This document shows, one piece after another, positions 35,824 through 44,614 of a DNA stretch of 64,000 nt. The stretch is from Burkholderiales bacterium JOSHI_001 (GTDB lineage: Bacteria; Pseudomonadota; Gammaproteobacteria; Burkholderiales; Burkholderiaceae_C), in assembly GCA_000244995.1 (NCBI GenBank), contig CM001438.1, positions 4,692,096 through 4,756,095 of the forward strand. Reading direction: 5' to 3'. The notes beneath the pieces are model-generated. The model had not been told where the DNA came from. It was given only the letters and a program-made list of their open reading frames with translations, and searched no databases. Position 1 is the stretch's first letter. Each line of letters starts with the position of its first letter. A program made the translations under genes and the position numbers.

Positions 35824-36563
35824 GACTGAAGAACAAGGTCGCGCTGGTCACCGGCGCCGCACAAGGCATTGGCCTGGCCACGGCCCTGAAGTTCGCGCAG
35901 GAAGGCGCGGTGGTCGTGGTCTGCGACATGAGCCCGGCCGGCGTGGACGCCGCCGTGGCCGCCTGCCGCGACGCCGGCAGCGGCCAGGCGCAGGGCTTCG
36001 TGGTCAATGTCACCGAACGCAGCCAGGTGGATGCCATGGTGGCCGCGGTGAAGGCCCAGTTCGGCCGCATCGACGTGCTGGTGAACAACGCCGGCATCAC
36101 CCGCGACGCCCGGCTGCAGAAAATGACGCTGGCGCAGTTCGACAGCGTGATCGACGTGAACCTGCGCGGCGTGTTCCATTGCGCCCAGGCGGTGGTGGAC
36201 ACCATGGTGGCGCAGGGCTCGGGCGTGATCCTGAACGCCAGCTCGGTGGTGGGCATCTACGGCAACTTCGGCCAGACCAACTACGCCGCCAGCAAGTTCG
36301 GCGTCATCGGCTTCACCAAGACCTGGAGCCGCGAGCTCGGCCCCAAGGGCGTGCGCGTGAACGCGGTGGCGCCGGGCTTCATCGAGACCCCCATCCTGGC
36401 CACCATCCCTGACAAGGTGCTGGAGCACATGCGCGCGCAGGTGCCGCTGCACCGCCTGGGCAAGCCGGAAGAAATTGCCAACGCCTATGCCTTCCTGGCC
36501 AGCGACGAGGCCAGCTACATCAATGGCGCGGTCCTCGAGGTCTCTGGCGGCATGACCGTTTGA
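35820..36563 (+). CDS. FabG-like 3-oxoacyl-ACP reductase (SDR family)
   Basis: This 247-residue short-chain dehydrogenase has the cofactor motif [16 protein letters not shown] at residues 9-24, NNAG near 88, and the catalytic Ser, Tyr and Lys in [11 protein letters not shown] and TNYAASKFG. It ends with the typical [13 protein letters not shown]. It may reduce 3-oxoacyl thioesters, but it is not in a fab cluster, so it is more likely an accessory FabG paralogue or acetoacetyl-CoA reductase-like enzyme. It starts in ATGA overlap with the esterase gene. Confidence 0.88.
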   Translation: MRLKNKVALVTGAAQGIGLATALKFAQEGAVVVVCDMSPAGVDAAVAACRDAGSGQAQGFVVNVTERSQVDAMVAAVKAQFGRIDVLVNNAGITRDARLQKMTLAQFDSVIDVNLRGVFHCAQAVVDTMVAQGSGVILNASSVVGIYGNFGQTNYAASKFGVIGFTKTWSRELGPKGVRVNAVAPGFIETPILATIPDKVLEHMRAQVPLHRLGKPEEIANAYAFLASDEASYINGAVLEVSGGMTV

Positions 36564-36588
36564 CGGTCGCCCATCTTTCACGGGATGG

Positions 36589-36594
36589 GACAAT
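36589..36594 (+). promoter_or_regulatory. -10-like GACAAT six bases before the RNase II gene
   Basis: GACAAT, six bases, then GTG 36601. Just upstream CCCATC and GATGGG form a 6-bp inverted repeat (36570-36589). The spacing fits a leaderless message. Confidence 0.4.
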
Positions 36595-36600
36595 ACCGGG

Positions 36601-38640
36601 GTGACCTACGCCCTCTTTGACGAAGCCGGCAAATTCCTCGCCGGACGTGTGCTTTCCGAAGCCGATGCCTCCATCCAGGTCGAACTGGACTCAGGCAAGC
36701 GCGTGAAAGTGAAATCCGCCAACGTGATGCTGCGCTTCGACAAGCCGGAGCCGGCCGCGCTGCTGGCCAGTGCCCGCAGCCTGTCGGGCGACATCGACCT
36801 GGACCTGGCCTGGGAATGCGCCCCCGACGCCGACTTCGGCTTCGCCGACCTGGCGCGCGACTACTTCGACGCCAAGGCCGGCCCCGAACAACAGGCGGCG
36901 GCCCTGTTCCGCCTGTTCGACGCGCCGCATTATTTCCGCCGCATCGGCAAGGGCCAGTTCCGCAAGGCTCCGGAAGAAACCGTGAAGGCCGCTCTGCTGG
37001 GCATCGAGCGCAAGAAGCAGGTGGCCGCCCAGATCAATGCCTGGGCCGATGAACTGGTGGCCGGTCAGTGCCCGGCGCCGGTGCGCGAGCAGCTGTTCCG
37101 CATCCTGTTCAAGCCGGACAAGAACGGCCCGGAATACAAGGCCGTGGTGGAAGCCGCGCACCGCTCGCAGCGCGCGCCGCTGGAATTGCTGAAGGGCGCC
37201 GGCGCCATCGATTCGCCCTACCAGTTCCACTGGAAGCGCTTCCTGTTCGAGCAGTTCGCCAAGGGCACGGGTTTCCCGCCGCTGTCGGCCCCGGCCATCA
37301 AGGACGAACTGCCGCTGGCCACCGTCCAGGCCTTCTCGATCGACGATTCGCACACCACCGAAATCGACGATGCGCTCAGCGTGAAAGGCCTGGGCAGCGG
37401 CAGCGTGGTGTTCGGCGTGCACATCGCCGCACCCGGCCTGGCCATTGCGCCGGATTCACCGGTGGACAAGGTGGCGCGCGAGCGCCTGTCCACGGTGTAC
37501 ATGCCGGGCTGGAAGCTGACCATGCTGCCCGACGAGGTGGTGCAGGCCTACACCCTGACCGAAGGCCGCGACTGCCCGGCCCTGAGCCTGTACGCCACCT
37601 ACGACGAAGCCACGCTGACGCTGACATCCACCGAGACCAAGCTGGAGCGGGTGCCGATCACCGCCAACCTGCGCCACGACCAGCTGGACGACGTGATCAC
37701 CGAGGCCAGCCTCACCGGCGAGGCGCCGGCCGGCTATGCCTTCGCGCCGGAGCTGGCCTTCGCCTTCCGCCTGGCCAAGGCCCTGAAGGCCCAGCGCGAA
37801 GTGGTGCGTGGCAAACCCGAAAACTTCAACCGCCCGGACTACAGCTTCAAGCTGGTGGGCCACAGCGGTGAGCCCGATGGCAGCGAGACGGTGCAAATCG
37901 GCACCCGCCAACGCGGCGCGCCGCTGGACCTGATCGTGGCCGAAGCCATGATCCTGGCCAACAGCCACTGGGGCGGCTGGCTGGCCGAACACGGCGTGCC
38001 CGGCATCTACCGCAGCCAGGCCAGCCTGCTGCCTGGCAACAAGGTGCGCATGGGCGTGAAGCCCGCGCCGCACGCCGGCATGGGCGTGGCGCAGTACACC
38101 TGGGCCACCAGCCCGCTGCGGCGCTATGTGGACCTGGTGAACCAGTGGCAGATCATCGCGGTGGCCCGCCACGGCCGTACCGCCGCCCTGGCCGCGCCCT
38201 TCAAGCCCAGGGACGCGATGCTGTTCTCGGTGATCTCGTCGTTTGACGCGGCCTACACCGCCTACAACGACTACCAGAACACCATCGAGCGCTTCTGGAC
38301 CCTGCGCTGGCTGCAGCAAAACGAGGTGAGCGAACTCGACGCCGCGGTGCTGAAGGACGGCCTGGTGCGCGCCGACACCCTGCCCCTGGTGTTCAAGGCC
38401 CTGGGCTGTGACGCCCTGCCGCGCGGCGCGCAGGTGCGCTTGCGCATCACCGGCATCGACCTGCTGACACTGGAGCTGCACGCCAGCCTGCTGGCCCGGC
38501 TGGATGAAGCCGCCGCGCCGGCCGATGAAGCCGACGACAGCGAGGACGATGCCGCCAGCGCCGCCCCGCTGGCCCTGGCCATCGACGTGGCCGATGCCGG
38601 CGACAGCGCCGAAGCGGCCCCCGCCGCCGCCGCGCCCTGA
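36601..38640 (+). CDS. rnb: RNB-domain exoribonuclease (RNase II family)
   Basis: This 679-residue 3'-5' exoribonuclease has an N-terminal RNA-binding portion (about residues 1-230). The RNB catalytic domain begins at SIDDSHTTEIDDALSV. Three of the four usual metal-binding acidic residues are Asp and one position is Glu. LSTVYMPGWKLTMLP and the C-terminal YTWATSPLRRYVDLVNQ are typical. The last 55 residues form an acidic, Ala-rich tail. The start is GTG 36601, with the frame open and conserved from here. RNase R is less likely because the usual cold-shock and basic C-terminal parts are missing. Confidence 0.92.
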   Translation: MTYALFDEAGKFLAGRVLSEADASIQVELDSGKRVKVKSANVMLRFDKPEPAALLASARSLSGDIDLDLAWECAPDADFGFADLARDYFDAKAGPEQQAAALFRLFDAPHYFRRIGKGQFRKAPEETVKAALLGIERKKQVAAQINAWADELVAGQCPAPVREQLFRILFKPDKNGPEYKAVVEAAHRSQRAPLELLKGAGAIDSPYQFHWKRFLFEQFAKGTGFPPLSAPAIKDELPLATVQAFSIDDSHTTEIDDALSVKGLGSGSVVFGVHIAAPGLAIAPDSPVDKVARERLSTVYMPGWKLTMLPDEVVQAYTLTEGRDCPALSLYATYDEATLTLTSTETKLERVPITANLRHDQLDDVITEASLTGEAPAGYAFAPELAFAFRLAKALKAQREVVRGKPENFNRPDYSFKLVGHSGEPDGSETVQIGTRQRGAPLDLIVAEAMILANSHWGGWLAEHGVPGIYRSQASLLPGNKVRMGVKPAPHAGMGVAQYTWATSPLRRYVDLVNQWQIIAVARHGRTAALAAPFKPRDAMLFSVISSFDAAYTAYNDYQNTIERFWTLRWLQQNEVSELDAAVLKDGLVRADTLPLVFKALGCDALPRGAQVRLRITGIDLLTLELHASLLARLDEAAAPADEADDSEDDAASAAPLALAIDVADAGDSAEAAPAAAAP

Positions 38641-38652
38641 GCCGTACCGCCC

Positions 38653-39519
38653 ATGCCCGCCTGGCCCCGGCTGACCACGCTGCACTTGACGCTGCTGCTG
38701 TCGGTGGGCGTGCATGTGGGCCTGCTGACGCTGCGCATCGTGGACCCCGAGGGCTTCAACCGCGTGTTCAAGGACACGCCGCTGGAGGTGATCCTGGTCA
38801 ACGCCAAGTCGGACGAGGCGCCCACCCAGGCCCAGGCCATCGCCCAGGCCAACCTGGCCGGTGGCGGTGAAGCCGACAAGGGCCGCGCCACCACGCCGCT
38901 GCCCGCGTCGGCCACTGCCGAACTGGGCGATTCGCCCGACGAAGCCCACCGCCAGGTGGACCAGATGCAGGAACAGCAGCAACAGCTGCTGGCCCAGGTG
39001 CGGCGCGAGATGGCGCTGATGCCCGCGCCCGACCCGCGGCGCGACGCCGGCACGCCGCAGGAAACCGAACAGGAAGAGCGTCGCCGCCAGCTGCTGAAGC
39101 TGTTGGCCGAGATTGAAAAGCGCATCAACGAAGAAAACGCACGGCCCAAGAAGCGCTACATCAGCCCGGCCACGCGCGAGGAAATCTACGCCCTGTACTA
39201 CGACAGCCTGCGGCGCAAGATCGAAGAACGCGGCACCCGCGACTTCCCCGAATACCAGGGCAAGAAGCTCTACGGCGAGCTGACCATGAACGTCACCGTC
39301 GACGCCAAGGGCCGGGTGGTGGAAGCCGAGGTGGTGCGCCCGTCCAAGAGCAAGCTGCTGGACCGGCGCGCCATGGCCATCGTGCAGGCCGCGTCACCCT
39401 TCGGCCCGTTCTCGACGGCCATGAAGTCGCAGGCCGACCAGATCGTGGTCACCTCGCGCTTTCGCTTCACGCGTGAAGACGGCTTCGAAACCACGCTCAG
39501 CGGCGCCGCACCCCGCTGA
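38653..39519 (+). CDS. TonB-like energy transducer protein
   Basis: This 288-residue protein has one N-terminal transmembrane helix (LTLLLSVGVHVGLLTLRIV). A long periplasmic region contains a Gln/Glu/Arg-rich probable coiled coil (about residues 95-165). A TonB C-terminal domain follows (GELTMNVTVDAKGRVVEAEV). No ExbB/ExbD genes are nearby. It begins 12 bp after the RNase gene and ends 12 bp before aroE. It may transmit proton-motive force to an outer-membrane receptor or serve another envelope role. Confidence 0.85.
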   Translation: MPAWPRLTTLHLTLLLSVGVHVGLLTLRIVDPEGFNRVFKDTPLEVILVNAKSDEAPTQAQAIAQANLAGGGEADKGRATTPLPASATAELGDSPDEAHRQVDQMQEQQQQLLAQVRREMALMPAPDPRRDAGTPQETEQEERRRQLLKLLAEIEKRINEENARPKKRYISPATREEIYALYYDSLRRKIEERGTRDFPEYQGKKLYGELTMNVTVDAKGRVVEAEVVRPSKSKLLDRRAMAIVQAASPFGPFSTAMKSQADQIVVTSRFRFTREDGFETTLSGAAPR

Positions 39520-39531
39520 ACCCAGGAAACG

Positions 39532-40380
39532 ATGAGCACATCCCCCGACCGCTACGCGGTGCTGGGCCACCCGGTGGCCCACAGCCAGTCGCCCTTCATC
39601 CACGCCGAGTTCGCGCGGCAGACCGGCCAGGCGGTGGACTACGGCCGCGTGGAGTGCGCGCCGGACGCCTTCGAGGCCACGGTGCGCAGCTTCGCGGCCG
39701 GTGGCGCGCGGGGCTGCAACGTCACCGTGCCCTTCAAGTTCGAGGCCCCGCGCCTGGCCGCGCGGGTGAGCGAGCGCGCCACCCTGGCCGGCGCCGCCAA
39801 CGTGCTGCGCTTTGACGCAGCGGGTTGGTTCGCCGACAACACCGACGGCATCGGCCTGGTGCGCGACCTGCGCGACCACGCCGGGGCCACGCTGGCCGGG
39901 CAGCGCCTGCTGCTGGTGGGCGCTGGCGGCGCCGCGGCCGGCGTGCTGGGGCCCTTGCTGGCCGAAAAGCCCGCCGAACTGGTGGTGGCCAACCGCACCG
40001 CGGCCCGCGCCCAGGAACTGGTGCAGCGCCACCAGGCACTGGCGCAGGCCCTGGGCGTGCGCCTGCGCGCGAGGGGCCTGGACGATGCCGGCGCGGGCTT
40101 CGACATCGTCATCAACAGCAGCGCCAGCAGCCTGCAGGGCGCGGCCATTCCGGTCGGCGCGCAGGTGCTGCGCCCCGGCGCGCTGGCGGTGGACCTGATG
40201 TACGGCCCTGGCGCGCAAGGCTTCCTGGACTGGGCCGGTGCCCATGGCGCGCAGGCGCGCGACGGGCTGGGCATGCTGGTGGAGCAGGCGGCCGAGGCCT
40301 TTTTGGTCTGGCGGGGCGTGTTTCCGCTGACGCCGCCGGTGCTGGCCGCTCTGCGCGCCCGGCTGGCCGGCAAGGCCTGA
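39532..40380 (+). CDS. aroE: Shikimate dehydrogenase
   Basis: This 282-residue NADPH enzyme reduces 3-dehydroshikimate in aromatic amino acid synthesis. The substrate-binding motifs [13 protein letters not shown] and NVTVPFK (catalytic Lys near 65) are present. NTDGIGL carries the catalytic Asp, and the cofactor loop is [20 protein letters not shown] precedes ATG 39532. It is followed after six bases by mtgA, a conserved neighbour in this group. Confidence 0.96.
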   Translation: MSTSPDRYAVLGHPVAHSQSPFIHAEFARQTGQAVDYGRVECAPDAFEATVRSFAAGGARGCNVTVPFKFEAPRLAARVSERATLAGAANVLRFDAAGWFADNTDGIGLVRDLRDHAGATLAGQRLLLVGAGGAAAGVLGPLLAEKPAELVVANRTAARAQELVQRHQALAQALGVRLRARGLDDAGAGFDIVINSSASSLQGAAIPVGAQVLRPGALAVDLMYGPGAQGFLDWAGAHGAQARDGLGMLVEQAAEAFLVWRGVFPLTPPVLAALRARLAGKA

Positions 40381-40386
40381 GGGCGC

Positions 40387-41187
40387 ATGGCCGCGATCAA
40401 GCAGAACCTGCTGCGGGCCGGGGCGCTGCTGCTGCTGTGCACGGTGTCGCTGCAGCTGTACTTCCTGGCCCGGGTGGCCTTGATGTTGGTGCTGGACCCG
40501 CAGTCCACCAGCTTCCAGCGCAGCGAGGCCTGGCGCCTGCTGCTGCGCGACGGCCGCATTGTCTGGAGCCAGCAGTGGGTGGATGACGCGCAGATCTCGC
40601 GCCACCTGAAGCGCGCCGTGATCGCCAGCGAAGACGCCAACTTCACCGAACACAGGGGCGTGGAATGGGACGCGCTGGAGGCCGCCTGGGAAAAGAACCA
40701 GCGCGCCCAGGCCCGGGCCGAGAAGCGCAACGAGCAGCTGGAAAAGCGCGATGCGGCACGGGCCGCACGCCAAGGTGTGCCTCCGGCCGCGGCAGCGTCG
40801 CGTCCGCGCGAAGTTCCCAAGGTCATCGGCGGCTCCACCATCACCCAGCAGCTGGCCAAAAACCTCTTCCTCAGCGGCGAGCGCAGCGTGCTGCGCAAGG
40901 CGCAGGAATTCGCCATCACCTTCATGCTGGAGGCCCTGCTGGACAAGCAGCGCATCCTGGCCATCTACCTGAACAACGTGGAATGGGGCGAAGGCGTGTT
41001 CGGCGCCCAGGCCGCCGCCCGCCACTACCACCGGGTGGACGCCGCGGGCTTGAGCCCCGGCGCGGCGTCCCGGCTGGCGGTGATGCTGCCAGCGCCCAAG
41101 CGCTTCGAGAAGAACCCCGCTTCGGGCTACGTGGCCGGTCGTGCCGCCACCATCCAGGCCCGCATGGCGGCGGTGGACGCCCTCTGA
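40387..41187 (+). CDS. mtgA: Monofunctional biosynthetic peptidoglycan transglycosylase
   Basis: This 266-residue GT51 enzyme polymerises lipid II into glycan strands at the periplasmic face. One N-terminal transmembrane helix (about residues 8-32) is followed by the catalytic motif IASEDANFTEHRG (catalytic Glu), GGSTITQQLAKNLFLS, and YLNNVEWGEGVFGAQAAA. Between the first two motifs is an extra charged segment of about 35 residues, rich in Arg, Lys, Glu and Ala, absent from E. coli MtgA. Confidence 0.94.
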   Translation: MAAIKQNLLRAGALLLLCTVSLQLYFLARVALMLVLDPQSTSFQRSEAWRLLLRDGRIVWSQQWVDDAQISRHLKRAVIASEDANFTEHRGVEWDALEAAWEKNQRAQARAEKRNEQLEKRDAARAARQGVPPAAAASRPREVPKVIGGSTITQQLAKNLFLSGERSVLRKAQEFAITFMLEALLDKQRILAIYLNNVEWGEGVFGAQAAARHYHRVDAAGLSPGAASRLAVMLPAPKRFEKNPASGYVAGRAATIQARMAAVDAL

Positions 41188-41218
41188 CCCCATGGGCAGC
41201 ACATCCGGCGCCGCTTCC

Positions 41219-41224
41219 TAGAAT
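41219..41224 (+). promoter_or_regulatory. -10 element TAGAAT before the 41231 gene
   Basis: TAGAAT, six bases, then ATG 41231, again a leaderless arrangement. The region is bracketed by a perfect inverted repeat, CCATGGGC at 41190-41197 and GCCCATGG at 41227-41234. The right arm includes the start codon. Confidence 0.5.
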
Positions 41225-41230
41225 GAGCCC

Positions 41231-41812
41231 ATGGTCCCCAGCCTGACCGAAGAGATCGCCGTGGCCGCCGCCCGCCTGGTGGTGGACGAAGGCATGGAAT
41301 ACGCCAGCGCCAAGCGCCGCGCCGCGCGCGATGTGCAGCGCCAGGGCGCGCGCCGGCCCGAACTGCCCAGCAATGAAGTGGTGGAAGACGCGGTGCGCGA
41401 ACACATTGCCCTGTTCTGTGCCGACACCCAGGCGGGCGAACTGGCGGCGCTGCGCGGCCTGGCGCTGAAATGGATGTTGCGGCTGGCCGAATTCCGCCCC
41501 CACCTGGGCGGCGCCGCCTGGCGCGGCACCGCCACCCGCCTGTCGGCCCTGCACCTGGACCTGTATTGCGACGACCCCAAGGCGGCCGAGATCGCGCTCA
41601 TCAACCTGAACATCGTCTACGACACCGCCAGCGGCCCGGACGACACCCCGGTGCTGGTGCTGGCCGACCGCTGCGCCGACTGGCCCGAACCGGTCACCTT
41701 GTTCCTGTCGGTGCTGGACCACGACGACCTGCGCGGCGCGCTGAAACCCGACGCGCGCGGTCGCAGCTGGCGCGGCAACGCCACCGCCCTGCAACACCTT
41801 CTGGAGAACTGA
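41231..41812 (+). CDS. Conserved protein of unknown function
   Basis: This 193-residue soluble protein is not one I recognise as a characterised family. The N-terminal half is helical and charged (EEIAVAAARLVVDEG, ASAKRRAARDV). The second half has an alternating strand/helix pattern (LHLDLYCDDPKAAEIALIN, TPVLVLADRC, VTLFLSVLDHDDL). There is no signal peptide or membrane helix. It lies between mtgA and the tlpA-like gene and has its own likely leaderless promoter. Codon use is like its neighbours, so it appears native. No function is assigned. Confidence 0.8.
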   Translation: MVPSLTEEIAVAAARLVVDEGMEYASAKRRAARDVQRQGARRPELPSNEVVEDAVREHIALFCADTQAGELAALRGLALKWMLRLAEFRPHLGGAAWRGTATRLSALHLDLYCDDPKAAEIALINLNIVYDTASGPDDTPVLVLADRCADWPEPVTLFLSVLDHDDLRGALKPDARGRSWRGNATALQHLLEN

Positions 41813-41817
41813 AATGA

Positions 41818-41896
41818 CAAGCCCCACGCTCACTTCGTTCACTGCCCCCCAAGGGGGCTGTGTCAGCACCTTCGGAACGGCCGGGCGGTGCTGACA
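41818..41896. repeat. Intergenic repeat element with two hairpins
   Basis: This stretch resembles an intergenic repeat I recall from Comamonadaceae-type genomes. A segment GCTCACTTCGTTCACTGC is followed by hairpin GCCCCC/GGGGGC (41844-41858), then a 10-bp perfect dyad TGTCAGCACC/GGTGCTGACA (41861-41870 and 41887-41896). The loop contains GGCCGGGC. The last A of the right arm is the A of the tlpA-like ATG. It could act as a REP-like element, a transcript stabiliser, or a start-codon mask. Confidence 0.55.
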
Positions 41897-42495
41897 TGAA
41901 CCGACGCAACGCCGCCCTGGGCCTGGGTGTGGCCGCCGCCGCGGCCGGCGCCGGCCTGGCCACCGGCTGGTGGCGCCACCGGGCGGACGCCCCCGAACCT
42001 GCGGCCGCTTCGCCTGTCGCCGCGGCGGCCCCTGCCGCCGTGCCGGGCGCACCAGGCGCTTCGGCCGCGGCCGGTCTGGGCAGCGACCCGCTCTGGGGCT
42101 TGAGCTTCGAGCGCCCCGGCGGCGGCCAGCTGGCCATGGCCAGCCTGAAAGGCAAGCCGCTGGTGGTGAACTTCTGGGCCACCTGGTGCGCGCCCTGCCT
42201 GAAGGAACTGCCCGAATTGGACCGCTTCCACGCCGAGTACCGGGCCGCTGGCTGGACCGTGCTGGCCCTGGCCATCGACTCGCCCACCCCGGTGCGCGAG
42301 TTCCTGGCCAAGATGCCGCTGAAGCTGGAGGTGGCGCTGGCCGGGGTGGACGGCTTCGAGCTGGTGCGCACCATGGGCAACGACCGCGGTGCCCTGCCCT
42401 ACAGCGTGGTCATCGCCGCCGACGGGCGGGTGGTGCAGCGCAAACTGGGCCAGACCAACTTTCAGGAATTGGCGGGCTGGGCCAAACAGGCCTGA
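41896..42495 (+). CDS. TlpA-like thiol:disulfide oxidoreductase
   Basis: This 199-residue thioredoxin-fold protein is probably anchored in the membrane facing the periplasm. The N-terminal hydrophobic segment (about residues 7-26) is preceded by Arg residues. An Ala/Pro linker leads to a TlpA/ResA-type domain with redox motif NFWATWCAPCLKELPEL. It ends LPYSVVIAADGRVVQRKLG. Such proteins reduce cytochrome c apoproteins or Cu-A centres. The oxidase genes lie far away in the window, so that link is only a possibility. ATG 41896 is preferred over 41860, which lies inside the repeat. Confidence 0.88.
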   Translation: MNRRNAALGLGVAAAAAGAGLATGWWRHRADAPEPAAASPVAAAAPAAVPGAPGASAAAGLGSDPLWGLSFERPGGGQLAMASLKGKPLVVNFWATWCAPCLKELPELDRFHAEYRAAGWTVLALAIDSPTPVREFLAKMPLKLEVALAGVDGFELVRTMGNDRGALPYSVVIAADGRVVQRKLGQTNFQELAGWAKQA

Positions 42496-42786
42496 AAAGG
42501 CCCTGAAATGGCCTGAAATGGCCAGCTGCCGCCGCCAGGCGCATGGAATGCTGTCAAGCCGATCTTCTGGCTTTATTTTGACGCCAGAAGTCCTGAACAG
42601 CGGCGAAAAAGCGTAAAGTCCGCGCGCAGCGCTGCCCTGGAGCCCAGCACCAATGCCCTGTGTGCATCGGGCGGCAGCTACAAAATACAAACAGAAGCCG
42701 GCCGTTGAGCGCAAGACCGCGTTCGGCAGGCCGGTCCCGGCAGGGAGCCGACAAGCCGCCCACGGCGGCCCAGAAAGAACCAAGAC
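42496..42786 (+). promoter_or_regulatory. 291-bp accB leader region with dyad and short tandem repeats
   Basis: No gene is visible. Three near-tandem copies of CCTGAAATGG (42491-42521, the first reading CCTGAAAAGG) begin at the tlpA-like stop. A perfect 8-bp dyad CTTCTGGC/GCCAGAAG with an AT-rich 11-base loop lies at 42564-42590. The AT-rich stretch CTACAAAATACAAAC at 42678-42692 is the best candidate for an accB -10. The first copy overlaps the tlpA-like end by five bases. Confidence 0.4.
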
Positions 42787-43245
42787 ATGGACCTGCGCAA
42801 GCTCAAGACCCTGATCGACCTGGTGTCCGACTCGAACATCTCGGAGCTGGAAATCACCGAAGCCGATGGCAAGGTGCGCATCGTCAAGGCCGACCCGCGC
42901 GCCGTGGTGGCCTACGCGCCTGCCGCCCCGCTGCCCGCGCCCCTGGCCGCCGCACCGGCCCCGCTGGCCGCAGCGGCCGAAGCCGCGCCGGCCGCCGCGC
43001 CGGTGGAAAGCGGCCATGTGGTGAAGTCACCCATGGTGGGCACCTTCTACCGCGCATCCAGCCCCGGCGCCAAGCCGATTGCCGACGTGGGCCAGGCGGT
43101 GAAGGAAGGCGAGGCCATCTGCATCATCGAGGCGATGAAGATCATGAACGAGATCGAGGCCGACAAGTCCGGCACCATCGTCAAGGTGCTGGCCGAGAAC
43201 GGCCAGCCGGTGGAATTCGGCCAGCCGCTGTTCGTGATCGAATAA
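42787..43245 (+). CDS. accB: Biotin carboxyl carrier protein of acetyl-CoA carboxylase
   Basis: This 152-residue carrier holds the biotin that shuttles carboxyl groups in malonyl-CoA synthesis. The N-terminal part ([20 protein letters not shown]) is the conserved dimer/complex region. A Pro/Ala linker spans about residues 42-75. The biotinyl domain has the modified Lys in [14 protein letters not shown] near residue 118. It is followed by accC after 13 bp. Confidence 0.97.
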   Translation: MDLRKLKTLIDLVSDSNISELEITEADGKVRIVKADPRAVVAYAPAAPLPAPLAAAPAPLAAAAEAAPAAAPVESGHVVKSPMVGTFYRASSPGAKPIADVGQAVKEGEAICIIEAMKIMNEIEADKSGTIVKVLAENGQPVEFGQPLFVIE

Positions 43246-43258
43246 GCGAGGATCTTCG

Positions 43259-44608
43259 ATGTTCAAGAAGATCCTGATCGCCAACCGAGGCGAAATCGCC
43301 CTGCGCATCCAGCGCGCCTGCCGAGAAATGGGCATCAAGTCGGTCGTCGTCTATTCCGAGGCCGACCGCGACGCCAAGTACGTGAAACTGGCCGACGAAG
43401 CGGTGTGCATCGGCCCGGCGGCCTCGTCGCAGAGCTACCTGAACATGCCGGCCATCATCGCCACGGCCGAGGTCACCGACGCCGAGGCCATCCACCCCGG
43501 CTATGGCTTCCTGAGCGAAAACGCCGACTTCGCCGAGCGGGTGGAGCAAAGCGGTTTCGCCTTCATCGGGCCCACGCCCGCGTCCATCCGCCTGATGGGC
43601 GACAAGGTCTCGGCCAAGCAGGCCATGATCAAGAGCGGTGTGCCCTGCGTGCCGGGCAGCGAAGGCGCCCTGCCTGACGACAACAAGGAAATCATCCGCG
43701 CGGCGCGCGTCATCGGCTACCCGGTCATCATCAAGGCCTCGGGCGGCGGTGGCGGGCGCGGCATGCGCGTGGTGCACACCGAGGCCGCGCTCATCCACGC
43801 GGTGCAGACCACACGCGCTGAAGCGGGTGCCGCCTTCGGCAACCCGGCCGTGTACATGGAGAAGTTCCTCGAGAACCCCAGGCACATCGAAATCCAGGTG
43901 CTGGCCGACAGCTTCCGCAACGCGGTGTGGCTGGGCGAGCGCGACTGCAGCATGCAGCGCCGGCACCAGAAGATCATCGAAGAAGCGCCGGCCCCCGGCG
44001 TGGCCCGCCGCGTGATCGAAAAGATCGGCGACCGCTGCGCCGCGGCCTGCAAGAAGATCGGCTACCGCGGCGCCGGCACCTTCGAATTCCTGTTCGAGAA
44101 CGGCGAGTTCTACTTCATCGAGATGAACACCCGGGTGCAGGTGGAGCACCCGGTGACCGAGATGGTGACCGGCATCGACATCGTGCAGATGCAGATCCGC
44201 GTGGCGGCCGGCGAGAAGCTGCCGTTTTCCCAGCGCCAGATCCAGATGCGCGGGCATGCCATCGAATGCCGCATCAACGCCGAGGACGCCTACAAGCTGA
44301 CCCCGTCGCCCGGGCGCATCACCATGTGGCACCCACCGGGTGGCCCGGGCGTGCGGGTGGATTCGCACGTCTATACCAACTACGTGGTGCCGCCCAACTA
44401 CGACTCGATGATCGGCAAGATCATCGTGCACGGCGACACCCGCGACCAGGCCCTGGCGCGCATGCGCACCGCGCTGTCGGAAACCGTGGTCGAGGGCATC
44501 AACACCAACATCCCGCTGCACCGGGAACTGATGGTGGACGCCAAGTTCATCGAGGGGGGGCCCAGCATCCATTACCTCGAAGGCTGGCTGGCCCAACACA
44601 AACGCTAG
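43259..44608 (+). CDS. accC: Biotin carboxylase subunit of acetyl-CoA carboxylase
   Basis: This 449-residue ATP-grasp enzyme carboxylates biotin on AccB using bicarbonate and ATP. It starts [17 protein letters not shown]. The ATP loop is [13 protein letters not shown] near 160-172. [14 protein letters not shown] and [18 protein letters not shown] are diagnostic. GAGGA precedes ATG 43259 at a normal distance. The C-terminal domain is complete. Confidence 0.98.
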   Translation: MFKKILIANRGEIALRIQRACREMGIKSVVVYSEADRDAKYVKLADEAVCIGPAASSQSYLNMPAIIATAEVTDAEAIHPGYGFLSENADFAERVEQSGFAFIGPTPASIRLMGDKVSAKQAMIKSGVPCVPGSEGALPDDNKEIIRAARVIGYPVIIKASGGGGGRGMRVVHTEAALIHAVQTTRAEAGAAFGNPAVYMEKFLENPRHIEIQVLADSFRNAVWLGERDCSMQRRHQKIIEEAPAPGVARRVIEKIGDRCAAACKKIGYRGAGTFEFLFENGEFYFIEMNTRVQVEHPVTEMVTGIDIVQMQIRVAAGEKLPFSQRQIQMRGHAIECRINAEDAYKLTPSPGRITMWHPPGGPGVRVDSHVYTNYVVPPNYDSMIGKIIVHGDTRDQALARMRTALSETVVEGINTNIPLHRELMVDAKFIEGGPSIHYLEGWLAQHKR

Positions 44609-44614
44609 TCCCGC

